A DNA stretch of 64,000 nucleotides from Bombardia bombarda (lineage: Eukaryota; Ascomycota; Sordariomycetes; Sordariales; Lasiosphaeriaceae), in contig JAULSR010000008.1 of the NCBI GenBank assembly GCA_030512295.1, positions 806,001 to 870,000 on the forward strand, written 5' to 3'. Positions 1 through 13,401 of this stretch are shown here, piece by piece. The notes beneath the pieces are model-generated. The model saw only the letters and a program-made list of their open reading frames with translations, had not been told where the DNA came from and searched no databases. The number at the start of each line of letters is the position of its first letter. Position 1 is the first letter of the stretch. A program made the position numbers and the translations under genes.

Positions 1-3000
1 AGCAAGCCGGACAGTAGGGTGTGCAGACTGTGCACAGCACGGTACATGGCACTAAGCCAGATGGATGGTTGTGATGTGATGCCTGCACACACCAGACGAC
101 ACCATGCCCAGTTGCCCACCCCCAGTGCTGAGCGATGCTGAGTCGCAGTTCGCTGTTCCCCCAGCGTTTAGACCCAGGTGTGCCAGGACCGAAGCCGAAG
201 TGAAAGGCTTAGGCCCAGCCTGGCGAGCCTGGCGAGCCTGTCTAATGCGTGATGTAGTGCAGTGGGTCGCTAGTCTGGAGACACCTCTCTGGCAATTCTG
301 AAGAGAGTAAATTGAGAGGCCGCTCAGTCCGGCCGCTTGCCTCTCTTTTTCCATCTCTTGCTCGCGTCTCTGTCGTCGCCGTGCGCAAGCAAGGAGAGGC
401 AGACCACCCACCCACTGGTGCTGGAGGCCCACTGTGCTGCATTGTACAGTAAATCGAACTTGGTACACGGACTGTGCTCCGCCTCCGCCTCGATAATTGA
501 CAAGGGACGGTGCTGGTGCCAGTGCAGTGGTGGCCGTCCCGAGGCGCGAGAGAGAGAAAGAAAGATGAGCTATTTGATAGCTGAATGTCAATGGTCGTAT
601 CTGCTTCGTCATTCATACATCTAGACATTGGACGAGAGAGATAGCGGCAGCATAAAGAAAAGGCCACCATCCGTACTTTCGATACCATGGCATGGCAAAT
701 GATGGATGGGCTCCAGACAGAAGCACAGAAGCACCTTGTCCTGCCGCCGGATTCGTTCCGTCACTCGTAATCTTTTTGGGAGGGGCAGATATGCAGACGA
801 CCCATATTCGTATGCAAAGGTAGGATGGGGTCACGGTGATAGGTGATGATTGTGGTGGGTGGCACGCACAGCTCCCTAGTGTGTCCTCTGGCGGAGGGTG
901 GAACGAACAAATGAACAAATGGCATCGGTGGAATCGGGCCCTTCTTTCGACGTCTATGTACACTACTGTGTATAATACCACCGGCCAGCAGGGCCATGGT
1001 CCAAGTGCATGCATAAAGCCGGGCCACGATGGCGTTCGCGATGCTGATAGGTGGGGAGGCCGGCGACGACGCCCTCGAGGGCCATCCACAGAGCTTGCAC
1101 AAATGGCCTCTCCCAGATGAGACTCGCCATCCAAGCGCGTTGTCCGACGCCAATCCGGACGCTGCAATTCGCTGGCAGTCATGGTCACATCTAGCCTCTT
1201 TCGCCGCCGGCCAGTAGCAACCGCAGGTGCGGGGATGCAAGGTACGAACAATCCGAGAGGCCACCTACATCATAGGCGTCCAACAGGCGTCCAACAGGAA
1301 AGAGGGCGAGAAAGGCGTTGCGCCGGCGGCCCGACGATCTTCTTGCCATCAGTGACAGTGGCCTCTTGAGTGACCCGCCGATGGTGCGGTGTGCGGTATC
1401 CTGTCGGGGCTGGATGATGTCGAGGATGCATCCCGTATCCCCTACTCGGCGACCAGTCCAGACATGCAGAAGAGACCGGAACGGCCACTCAGAGCACCGT
1501 GTAGAGGCGCCGACTCGAGTCGATCACAACCCGTGTTGCAGCAGTAGCAGGAGCATCATCATCACTTGTGCAGCAGCAGGCAAGATCACCTCGATAACAC
1601 CCGAGTGGGGACAACCTAACACAGGTCAGGCAGCCAGTGCTTCGTACATCGGCAGGCCATCATCACCGATCTTCAGGTACCGACAGGCGCGGGATGGATA
1701 ATTCATGCTCTCCTTGTCGCCCCGCCCAAGTACGTCGCTCGAAACCTCGAAACAAGGCCGGTAGCAAACATTGTAGTGGGCGAAACACGTTACGAATTTA
1801 TGGCAGCTGCTGGCAATCGCGCGGTATAGATCGACACATGATCCCAACCTGGGTTGGCTGTTTGTCCTGAGCAGGTTGTTGATTGGCTTCCAGGAACATT
1901 CCACGACAAAAGGGTTGTTGTTACCAATGTTCCGATGCTGCTGCCGCTGGGCGTTAGTAGAGGGAGGGAAGGGGAGTAAGGTGAGAGGATGGCGGGGAAT
2001 ATGAGTGAGAATGATAGAGGGGCAGGATGGAGGGGCAATTGTCAACTGCACAGGATAGATTGATGCGCCAACCCACCTTGAGCGGCGCGAGCGGCCCTCA
2101 ACTGCAAACCCTCTGTCGACATCACGCGATAATGCGGCGCTCTGGTCGTCCATTGCTCGTCCACCCGTGCAGTCAAACGGCGCATACGACTGACGGCTGA
2201 TGATGCACCACTCCAGCGCCTCGAGTCTTGCTGTCATGGTGCGTGAAAAAAGTTGATGATTGGGTCGAAGCACAAACACAACGCGCACACACCCAAACGC
2301 ACACGCCCACACGGCTTGATGGGAATGACTGACCTCGCCGCTTAGGCCGCCTGTACCACCACACTATCACCGACTCACTATAAGAAGTCGGAGCGAGAAA
2401 TATGTTTCCATAGGATAGGCATTGACCGGCGACCGGGCACTGCCGACTGTTCCCCCCCGCAGCCAGACAGACGTGCCTTCCCTCGTCGTTCAGACGAAAG
2501 ATAGATGGCAGGAGCCATCAAGGGTATGGACCCATTCTCGAACCATTCCAGGTTCTTTCAGCCCAGAAGTCCGGCTTCTTTTTTCTTGTCTCCATCCCAG
2601 CCTGCAATCATTCATGCACATGTCTTGTTTCCCCGTCCGTTGTCAGTCGCCAGCGGACGAATCAAGGTCCTTATCGGCCGCGTCAACCATGGGACAGAAC
2701 CGCCTCCGTCCCGCTGAGCGCTGAGGGGGAAAAGTGATAATGCACGTCTTTTGCGCCAAGGCGCGCGGACCAGAGGGGTTGTGCTTATGGGCAGCCAACA
2801 GCAGTTGGGCAGACAGGCGCCAACGGCGGTGGGCTGGAAAGGTGCCCCTCTTTTTCCTGCGTGGGAGAAACATGAAACACACAAAAGAGAGAATGTTTTG
2901 TGAGTACGGTAGCCGACTGTGACGAGAAACTCAGACCTGCTTGTACCAGTCGGCCAATACGTCTGTGAGATCGGTGGGATAAAAAACCAGTCGGCCAGTC

Positions 3001-6000
3001 GGAAAGACTTTTGAGGCACACGTCCAACCCTCCATGCCGCTGCAAGCACTTAAACACCCCTGCCAGCTGTGTGTGTCTGGTGAGGAAGCGTGCATCGTCG
3101 CGTCGGCGACCCGACCATGACAGAACAGAAACGCTGCAGGCTGTTACTAGTGCAACTGACTTTTTTTTTCCTCACTTCCTCTTCTGTCTTGGGCCAGCTT
3201 CATGAGAAGGGAGGGCACAGGGACGAAAACGGCAGAATGGCTGACGATGCAGACTACGAAATATAACCCTACCTCCAACTCTCCTCGGACGGCAGTCTCT
3301 CCTCTCAAGAAACCCTGATTTAGGGACTCCCGCTGCTTCACATGTGGCATCATTACTCCCAGGTTTTTCAAGCGTACTAGCTTATATGAAATCGAATGAA
3401 TTGTGATGTCTAGCCTTGGTGATCTCGTGATGTCTGTCTCAAGCGGCCTCCAGGGCACATAAATACCCAGTTAGGAGCCAGGGAAGGAAGTTGGATGTGG
3501 CAGTCCACAGTCCCAGTGGACGACAGGTGACGGCCAAGAGTCCACCGGATGCTCTCTTTGAATGAATCACAAGCTGTAAAGCGCCTACTATCTTTCTTGC
3601 TGGCTATTCGACGCCGCAATGCATGGTATTCAAAGGATCCGTTGAATTAACTCACCAACCATAGATCATCTCGGCCGAGAAATATAGTGGAACCAGTGAT
3701 CGAGTCGTCTACATATCTACACAAGCAAGGTACCAAGTCATCGACCATTGCAGCCTGGTAAAAAGACCATGGATGAGCTGCTCCAGGATTCGCATGACAT
3801 TGGCTCCTGTCCGTCCGTAAAGACCTGCCCTATCATGCTGTCGGTCACCATTTGACAGGCGGCTGACAGCAGTAGAGAAATCGGCGGTTTGGCCGGCAAA
3901 CTGCGGGGTATTAGGCAACTCGAGCCACTGGAAGGATGAATCTATGCTAATGGGCGGCAACACTATATCAGACGGCGGGATGGACCTTCCTAATTCGCGC
4001 GGGACAAGATCGTCATATCTGTCTGTTCACGTGCCTGCGTCAATATGTCGAGGAAGGAGCGCAGGGGGGTTGGAAGTTTTTTCTTTCTGCGTCACACAGA
4101 TGTTCAGACCGACAAGCACTTGCAACAAACATCAATCAGGCCAAGCGGGTCCCAGCAAACAAGATGGTCTTTCGACGCAAGGTCACCGTCACCACCGAGT
4201 TTGGTTCTGGTATCATCTTTTGCCATCCTTGGCATGTCACACAAGGCTCGTTGTCGGCCCTTTCCAGGGGGCTGGGCTTTCAAAGCCAGGCTCGAGCCAG
4301 GAAAGCTGGCTCGCTCGACTTGACTGGCGCAATCCGACGCAATGATGAACCATTGCGACCTAGGTACCTGACTACCCCGGATTCGGGCTTTCTACACAGT
4401 AACTGAGGCTGGCTCTTACCCATAAAGAGGTCGGAATGCATCAGGTAGTTGATACTGATGCACCTTGTCCCATGGCACCTTCTGTGCAAGGGCAAGTGCT
4501 CGACGCAACAGGACGCAACAGGTGCTAAAACCCGAGGTAGTGCGCAGCCAAAAAAATCGTATCCACAGCGTAGTTCAGCGGTAGTTTGATGGTGTTTACA
4601 CAGTACGGGACTCCCACGTCCCTGTGCCGTCGACCACTATGGATGTTGCATAAAGAGCTGCCTGGTGGTGCTGTGGATGCCCATCCCCCCAATTCGAGCA
4701 CCCCTGCCAGCAGAAAACAGAAGTAGCCAGAACACTCTCTGGAAGCAACCCGAGCTGTTGGAATGGTTCTCTGGTTGGCGACCCGGTTTCTATGCAACAT
4801 CCTCCAACTGCATACGACGAAGGTACCCAGAGAGGACAGTGTACATTCATGCTCCCTGCAGTTGGCAGCCAAGCTTGGTACCTCTTTCGTATCTTGTATG
4901 CGGCCGACTGCAGCCGAGAGCTGCACCATGCAGGTACGAAAGAGAAAAAAAAACCACTTGCCTGACTTGGCCAAGATGGCACGAAACGTGCGTGTCTCCC
5001 ATCAAGACGCGTTTCCTGTCCCAACCTATCATTGGCAGCATCAACAAAACAAAGGAAATCCAAGAGTTTGTCCACTTTTCTTCAGCCCTGGTGAAATCTT
5101 GCTCCAGTCTCATCTTAACAAACGGGTAGCTCTCAAACTTGGCCGAAAATCTCGCTCCACATGCATGGCACGTCGGGATTTGCTCTTTGCTTCAGATGGG
5201 ACTTCGGAACTGGAGTCTCAAATCTCATATTGTAAACAAACACACCGTATACACTGTGTTCTGCGCAGACTATAGGATACGGTATTCACTACTACCGTAC
5301 CCTCCTCACGATAGAGTACGATAAAGTGGGCTGAGCTGCTTCCATGGTCAGGTCAATGTCATGTTGCGAACGCGGAGAACATCTCCACTGTTCCGATGCC
5401 TGTCAAAACTGGGAAGCTATGATTGCTTCTGTCTCGAACACACACACGACGGCTTGGTGAGAAACTCCCCATCCACCGTGCCCATCTTGGAGGCGTGCAG
5501 GTGCTCTAACCTAGTCTGAAACCCTGACAGGACCGAATCGGTGCTGACCATCGGTGGATCTTGTCGCTGCTATCTTTCGCCACCACGGACCTGGGTCAGG
5601 ATTCGTCCTAAGGCCGAGGGGCCAAAGCGCACGGGACCAGCGACACCAGTTACTCTTGCCCAGAAGAGGAAACATGCCAGGAAGCCACCGATCAGCCAAG
5701 TAATCAGTACTGGTTATCTACCCAGCCTCCCAGCAGCACCAACTCCACCATGCGACGCCCAGGTGCTCAGCACGTTGCAGGCGGGCGAGGTAAGTGGGTT
5801 TGGCGGGTTCAAGGAACGGAAGCCTCTTTTTACGGCCGCGGCCGCGGATCTCCACATGAGTTCATGGGACAATATTCTCGTCATGCTGATTGACAGCAGT
5901 AGCTTTGCGGATGGTCGACCGCTAGCGATGAAAAATCTTTGCAGTCAGGTCTAGACTGCTACGCATTGCCTCTTCGGAGTGGTTAGTGTTTGGAGCTGAA

Positions 6001-7072
6001 GCTCAATCTTGCTCTAAAGAACGGGCCTTCCGACGCTATTCAGATGATCACCATCACAGCCGACCGGTGCCGGATTAACAAGGTCCACCGCTTGAGGTCC
6101 ATAAGATCCATCAGCCATGATAGATTAGGCCATCGTTCATTTATCTCTGGTCAGGTACTGCACAGAAGATGCTTCGTACACAGTACGGACCGTTGACTAA
6201 CGGGCCGCGGATAGGTAGCCGTGGATGTCCCAGGATCCAGATAGCATCGGGGGACCAGGGCCAAAAAGGGAGGTCAGGCCGTCCCAGTGTGCTGCCCCAG
6301 ATTTGCGGAACGGTCATTGACAAAAGGTCCTTGCAAGCGTAACCCCCCCAAGATTACACCCAAGGCAGGACTCTTCTCTCGCTTGAATACTCCGAATGGT
6401 AAGGTTGATAGCCAATTCCCCGGGCTCCAAGTTGCCATTCATAACGTGTACAGTTTTCCAATGGGTTGATGGGTTGGCCGGCCGTCGAGATTTTGTCCCA
6501 GCGAACAGCCTGACTAACTGACAACCTACACGATAGATACTGTATATACACGATGACCAGGGACTACAGAGACTCGAGAAGGTGACTGCAGGGCCAATCA
6601 GTCGTCAAGGTGGCATCCAGCCACGGATCCGTATCCGTAAGTACTTTATCGGACGGGCGCGGTGAGATGGCGTAGCCATTACGATGTACGCAACTCGCTA
6701 ATGGCAAGGCCCGTTGAGATCTTACAAGACCCAGTCATGACAAGGACCGTGGACCCCTCGCATTGTGGTGTGGACTGTGAACTGTGTGGTCATCGTCGAC
6801 AAGATAGACAACGGGGCCGCTCAGCCTGGCCACCCTCTGTTTATCAAGGTCGTCGATCAAGGTCGACATCATCATCAAACATCCCTTCACCGACAGATAG
6901 TTCATTTCAAACTCGGGCTCGTCGATGGGCTCTAGCGCAGGCGAGACGGTAGCAAGCAACACTGTTTTCCTAGCTCCCTAGCTCTCGGAGAGAGAGGGGA
7001 GGCGAGAAGTGCCGTTGGCCTGATGGTCCTGAGTTTGGTTTGCAACATGGGGAGGGGTGAGGGGGCTGGCTA

Positions 7073-7114
7073 GTTGCTTGTTGCTTGTTGCTTGTTGCTT
7101 GTTGCTTGTTGCAT
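7073..7114. repeat. Heptamer tandem repeat (GTTGCTT)n
   Basis: Five exact consecutive copies of GTTGCTT followed by a sixth copy with one change (GTTGCAT). It lies in the gene-poor region and no coding function is visible. Confidence 0.9.
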
Positions 7115-8371
7115 TTGCCCTGTCCCAAATTCAGCCAAACGGGTCCACCAGTGCAGGAATGCTACCCGGACTTCACCAATGGGCGATTCCGCGCGCCATG
7201 TCGATGGATCTTCTGGAAGGTTTCAGGGGCCTGAGGGAGTCCAGGAACCATTTATCCCGCATGATGCACCTCCTCTCCAATTCAACTTAGCGTATCCCGA
7301 CATGACCCCCAGGGCCTCACCCCCTCCCCAGTCGGACGCAGTTACGGTGTGTCAGTCAGCAAGTTTTAGGGTATCTTAATCTTGCCTGATACTGCTGCAG
7401 GCGACACCTGCTCTGATTCGTGATGGGATTTGACGGGTCGGCCACCATGGCCGCAAGTCTACGACGGCCACATCCCGTACATTCGCTAACAACCCTTGAG
7501 CCCGTACGGGATACAGGCTCAAGACAGGCTACACTTGACACTACACACCACTAGGCACTTGTCGACAGGCCCTCTCCACAGCGCCGAGCTCGCTGGGGGG
7601 AGCAATAAGATGGTTCCCGATCCCGTGAATCTTCCCGTTCAGTGACCGCGATGATCGGTTACGTAAGGCGCCGGCCTCTGAGACGCAACTATCCGTATTC
7701 AGTCTCTACACTACTGGAGAATTCGCGCAGGACAGGATGGGTGAACAAGCCGCATCTCGGCATGTCCAGTTCTCCACGATCTGGCCAGGAAGGCTGGCTC
7801 TGAACGTCGTCCAAGCTAAAATTGCAGAGAGGACCCCCCAATTCCCCCAATTCCCCCAAACCCCCAATTCGGCTGGCTCCGGCAGAGTCGGATCCTCCCA
7901 CGTTCGCTTCGTTGAACCCATGGCTGCCATGCTCTCGCGGCCTTTGAAAGTGGTTCTCGGTATTTGAGTTAAGATTATGCGTAGGCAGGAAAACGACCAT
8001 GCAGCCAGATTCTGTGAAGCTTCAACGTGTGCCAGAGGATTCTACAGTCCTTCTGGGGCGCCTTGGCGCCGAGTGAAAGGTCCATATCAAGCCCGTACAT
8101 TCTACACAAGACTGGTTAGGCACCTTGAAGACTGAGCATTCCGCCCCTCCCTTCGCTTTCCAAGATGCCATTCTCAAAGCGGGATTTCCTCTTGGTAGGG
8201 TTGCCGAGGTAGCGTATGCGCATCCGCACATATCAACCCCAGCTTGGAGCCAACAGATGAGACTGCGGGTTCGTTTCCCTATCGTCTTCACCGATATTTC
8301 AAAACATCTCCAGGCATGATGCTCCATGTCCCGACTCTCAGCAGATCGAACGAGGGACGTTTTTTTTTTGC

Positions 8372-8395
8372 CCCTTGCCCTTGCCCTTGCCCTTG
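8372..8395. repeat. Hexamer tandem repeat (CCCTTG)4
   Basis: Four exact copies of CCCTTG, just downstream of a run of T at about 8360-8369. Simple-sequence repeat in non-coding DNA. Confidence 0.9.
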
Positions 8396-9211
8396 CCCTC
8401 TCTTTTCTTTTTCTTTATCTCCCGTCCGTTGGCGCTAGTGGATTATTGGCAAGTTCCAGGGTCGCTAGCTACGGGACACACTTGACAAGTTTGTCTCTTC
8501 TTTCGGACCATTTATCACCTGTGGGGCGGGGGCTAGGCGTGAGTGGGTGGCTTCTAGGCTTGCCAAGCACTCTCACTCAGTCTTAGCATGGCGCCAGATA
8601 TTTCCTATGTCTTTGCTTCTTTCATGATTGTGGTGAAATTTGCGATGTTGTGAATAAGGGACCGAGCTCGGAACAAAAATTGTCGTTACTAGTTGGTTGG
8701 GCTGCTGCTGCTAGAGATGCCGCCATTCAATAAAGCCATGTCACCATTACACTAGATTTGCAGCTGACTTCGGTGTTGCAGATGAAGGTGGACGAATATC
8801 ATAAGAGAGATCCACGATCCACGAGAGCGAGCTGTTTTCGTACGAACCACGGGATCCTATCGACACTAGACCATCGTTGTCGATCACCCCGAAACACATT
8901 TAAAACTTTGTCGTTTTGTTGTCAATACGTGTCAGTACTGTATGTAAACAGTATGACATGTTTGAATATCACATCTCCCTCAGCAAGCGGTATCTAATAT
9001 ATCTCTTTATCTCGTCACACGTTGGGGTGATAAGCTGACAACAGTTCGTAATGAAGTGTGGTGGTGGCGGTGGTGGTGCGGGGGCGGGCCCGAACAGCAA
9101 GCCTACGGTTGGAAGAATGGCGCCACAACAGACGACATGTTTGAACTGAATTCAGCGACACATCTTTTTTGGCTAGTTTGAAACACAGGTGGGGGCCGTT
9201 CTTCTTTCCCG

Positions 9212-9212
<1 letters not shown>

Positions 9213-9242
<30 letters not shown>
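9213..9242. repeat. Hexamer tandem repeat (AACGAC)5
   Basis: Five exact copies of AACGAC followed by degenerate units (AATGAAGACGAAGACG). Non-coding microsatellite. Confidence 0.9.
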
Positions 9243-9244
<2 letters not shown>

Positions 9245-11194
9245 TGAAGACGAAGACGATGGTAATGACGACGGTTGATGTTACTTCCATACTCGATGCT
9301 CTCTCCCGAGTCTGACTGAAAGATATGTAATGCTAGCACGATGGGGGCTGGGGCTGCTTGCTCCCCTTTCCTAACATATATATACTGTCTCGAGATTGTG
9401 TAACGACAACTTTCTATCATGTACTCGGGAGACTGCTACTTACCGATGTCTATACTGAACGATAGATAGCATCCGTAAGGAAGCCAATGTTCTGTTGTTG
9501 CTACTGGCCGGCTGGTTTGTCTTCTCCCAATTCATGTTAAGTGTTAAGCGAGCAGCCATACATGCAGGGCAGGGCAGGCCCATCAGTTGGCCGCATGTGT
9601 CGTTTAGTACCTACATGAATGAACAGACACAGACAGAGATAGAGATAGAGATACTATCCGTGCTTAATTGACAACAGCGACGACATGAGACATTCAATAA
9701 TCTGGTCTGGTCCGGAGTATTTTATTGCACACCATCATGTTCACCAGCTGGGGCTTGCTTACTGTGTACATCACTCACCTTATCAAGGCCATGCGGGCCT
9801 GGCTTGAACGACCCCCAGCCTCTGATGGGTGTGTGTGTCTGAATATCATGACAAGCTGGGATCCCCCATGGCGCGCCAAAAAAATGACATATTGTGTAAA
9901 GGAACAGCAGCCGTATGTGACCATGAACGCCACCACCACTCACGAGTCAATGGACGTCCCGGGGCCTGCCAGGGCCCCTGCTGGCTGTGCCGTCATTGCT
10001 TGTTTGTCTTGTCTCAGAGCCGACCGCCGACCTATCCAGCAGGTGAGATCGACGCCGTCAACACGCAGATTGCGCGGACAGACAGAGAAGTGAAAAAGAC
10101 AGAGACATCAAACATGGCCAGCCGCCAGGACAGGGGGTCGGATAGTCGGATGGTTTGACACAGTTCGGCCAAGACAGGTTATGGCGTCTGTCTTTCGGTG
10201 GTTTGGGTTAGACTTTTTTATCTTTCTTGACCACCACCACCATCCGTTGACCGTCCAACACCAACCAACCCCTCTCTCTTCCCTCCCCCTCTCCCTTCTC
10301 GATTAGGGCATGTGATGTTGATGGGTGTGTATGTACTGTATGTACATACAGATCAGATGCGTAGCCCAGCCCATTGATTCCACACCGCCGCCGCCGTCAA
10401 GCTCCTTACTGCACACTCACGCAGGCCTTCTTGAAAGTGTGCAGTCAACCTCAGCTTTCTTTCGGGCCCAGTCTCAGTACCGCATGTATGTACGGGATAG
10501 CAAGGATAGACAGTGTACAATGTGGCTTCTGTCGCTGCCAGGAAGGAAGCAAGGGACTCAGGTTGCCACACCCGAACCACGCGTACAACGACGCAAGAGG
10601 ACAACGGCGGCGGTCAGTCAGCCGTCGGCACATTTGCTCCTCATCCTCTTTCTTTCTCTCCACCTCGTCGTGGGTGCATGTGTAACCAAAGTCTACCCAC
10701 TATGTATGTCGGAAACGGGTGATAGACGCAGATGTGGGAGAGAGGAGGTAAAGGAAAAAGAAAAGAGTAAAAACTTTGACAACGAAGCAGAGGCGGGGGG
10801 GATGGATGGGACGGATGAGCGTGATGCAGACGTCAGGAGTTGCTTTGAAGCCAGCATGCCAGACGTCTGATGGACATCAAGCCGATGTCCGCTGCCATTG
10901 GATCGGTCACCCATCATGGCTTCTGTTGTTTTGGTTTTGCCTTTCCCGTGACAATTACACAGTAAGAGCTGGCTACACAGTAGTCTAGAGCTGGCCACTG
11001 TTTCTGTTAGAGACATACATCCATATATACATATTCGTAGTAAGTACACGTATATGGTGTATGCATCCGTAGATAGATAGAATTAGATTGCACGGTGATA
11101 ACAGTCAACAACCGACGACAACGGTAATAAAAAATCGGACTGAACGGCTGATTCGCAGCAGAGGCAGCTCGCTCGCTCACCTGCAGCTCTAACC

Positions 11195-11213
11195 AAAAAA
11201 AAAAAAAAAAAAA
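11195..11213. repeat. A19 homopolymer
   Basis: A run of 19 A about 70 bases beyond the 3' end of the minus-strand tRNA-Met gene. It reads as T on the tRNA strand. It is too far away to be the Pol III terminator with confidence, but it could act as a back-up terminator. Confidence 0.7.
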
Positions 11214-11283
11214 GTATACACAGACTCTCCCTCTCTTCCGGTAAATGACTCCGATGATCAAGAAGAAAAATGCAAAAAGAACA

Positions 11284-11386
11284 TGGGACATGTGAGGCTC
11301 GAACTCACGACCTTTGGATTGCTCTGATGTTTAACCAGATCATACTCAATATGAGACCAACGCTCTACCAACTGAGCCAATATCCC
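11284..11386 (-). tRNA. tRNA-Met (CAT) with a 30-nt intron
   Basis: The minus strand folds into a full cloverleaf. The acceptor stem is GGGATAT paired with ATGTCCC (one T-G wobble). The D stem is GCTC/GAGC with loop AGTTGGTA. The anticodon stem is TTGGT/TCCAA with a T-T at the last pair, which yeast elongator tRNA-Met also has. The anticodon loop is CTCATAA, and the T arm is GTGAG, TTCGAGC, CTCAC. The discriminator base is A. The anticodon CAT is at 11353-11351. A 30-nt intron at 11320-11349 sits after position 37, the standard place for nuclear tRNA introns. Removing it leaves 73 nt. The stem details fit elongator rather than initiator Met. Confidence 0.93.
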
Positions 11387-13401
11387 GCTTTGTTGAATGT
11401 CGGAAAATGGTTGCACTTTAAGAGGGAAGCAGTCAGAACGGCCCACGACATCAACAAAACCCACCACCACCGGCTGCTGCACAGAATGAAACCGAACTGA
11501 TCTCGAGTCGAAAGTAACAACAAACATACGTTTTGGAATTATCTGTGTCTGGTTCCTCTTATTATTATTTATGCACTATAAGTCAGTAGGTGTGCCTCCT
11601 ATGGACTAATATCACCAGGGAGCATAGCACTTTCTAGAGTCGAGGATAAAGCAATATACCACTCTATTCAATCTTGCCCTCGGCCTTTGGCTTCCGCGTG
11701 AGCCTAATAGGATTCTGGCGGATATGATTTATTTAAACACACAAGAAAAGACGCCTGCCATCTGGTGTACTGACTGGCATCAACTATGCGAGGGATTCAT
11801 GTCTCTCACATCAGTAACGTCGATGCTGTAAATCTTCCTTGATATTGTAACAAATCCACTGTCAACCGTGCCTCGTTTCGTTCAGTCTGGGGCACGGCAG
11901 TACTACCCTCACCATCGACGAGCATCTCTATGCCACTTATGTGATCCCGATCGCGGGTTCATTCCATGAAAATCGGAGCTCGGCTGCCAGACGCCTTTCG
12001 GCTTGGGGCTTTGGACGGGGTAGAGTCCACGTGCGAACGACGACAACCACGCGAGGGCGAGATGAAAAAGAAGGTACTGGCATTAGAGAAGGGACTTGTG
12101 ACCAGGATACCTTGGCAGAGTGACTCAGTTAGCTATCGGCTTGGTTCCTCGTTCAATGAACAAGTACCACCATCACCCCCAATCTTAATTTCAAATAGCA
12201 CAATAAACACCCCATTTCAGTTTGATATTTTCATTTTTTATGTTCTCGTGTCTTAAGCATCTGAGCAAACGTACTTTACGTATCTTGTCTGTACCTTTTC
12301 ATCGTAGCAACGCTCGCTGACTGACTGACTGACTGACTGACTGACAACAGGCCTCAAACATGTCCATCATGCCTTCTGCTGCTCCTCATAAACCCCCCTC
12401 TTATCTTATGTTTCGACGATACACAGATCCAGCACCATAGGCCTGTTGCCTGTTGCCTAGTGTTTTGGTTTCCATTTTAGGGATGATAGACGATTACAAC
12501 AAAAGAACCAGCTCATCGGCCGGCTTTGAGTTTTTATCCTACCCATCCATCCATCCAATTTTTTTCATCCCCCCTTTTATGACCGTCGATCCTTTTGGCC
12601 TGGCCTCTCTCTGCCTTTCATCCTGGAACAGGTAACATGATCTTTTGCCATCTCATCTCACTAATACAGCGATAGCCCGCAACGAAAAACCGGCTTAGCT
12701 ATACGAACATACAAGAAAAGGGGGGGACAAGAACATCTTGTTTGTGATATCTTCAGACTTCTCGGGAGTTAAGTCCTGAGCCCTTGCACCGTGCAATCTA
12801 GTGACCCAAAAACTAATACAGGAAGACACGGGGCGAAAAGAAAAAGAGAGTAAATGTAGAGCGCCGGAAAAGCGCGCGCGACACTGGTATGCGCATAGAA
12901 GAGGCCTTGCGCTTCAACTGGTTAACTGGACCGCTCAGCACGACAATGATAGAAAATAAACAGCAAAATAACAAGCGCAAGCAGCAAGCAGGCTGCCGTG
13001 GCAGTGGCATTCTCCACTAAAAGGAGTAGCGGTATATGTATGTAAGTGTAGCGAGTAGCGCCCTCCACCACCTCTGGCCTGTTTTCACCTCGATACCATC
13101 CGGGCCAACTTTGTCTACGTCTTTCATTTTGATTCGGCGTATGACCCCCAACGCCGATTTCCTGCCTCCTCTTTCTCTCAAATGCTATGCCGATTGATAG
13201 CCGCCGTTAAAGACACAAAGGAAATGACGCAGTCTCGGCTTGTTAGCCGTCCACAAGAACGCCGCGCTGAGATAAAGCAAAATAGAACCTGACTGCTGAA
13301 GAAAATTTTGTGTCAATTTATTTGGTGTGGGGGGGCTTTAGTGGAAGCGTCCCATTGTGATATAGAGTGCCGCTCCACAGTCTCTCATCAACCTAAGCTA
13401 C
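11387..13401. other. Intergenic region between tRNA-Met and RIM15
   Basis: No coding sequence I can support. The part next to 13401 should contain the RIM15 3' untranslated region, since that gene ends at 13402 on the minus strand. It contains a CTGA microsatellite at 12317-12344 and CATC repeats near 12543-12556. Nothing else stands out. Confidence 0.6.
12317..12344. repeat. Tetramer repeat (CTGA)7
   Basis: Seven exact copies of CTGA in non-coding DNA between the tRNA-Met gene and RIM15. Confidence 0.9.

Larger units (their letters stand above)
1..11283. other. Gene-poor intergenic region
   Basis: I find no gene I can support here. Open frames exist on both strands but are short (up to about 230 codons), overlap one another, have mixed low-complexity composition and match no family I recognise. 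Base composition is balanced and does not look RIP-mutated. The region holds several simple tandem repeats (listed separately) and one weak two-exon candidate on the minus strand at 1790-2237 (see findings). Non-coding transcripts or orphan genes cannot be excluded. Confidence 0.6.
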
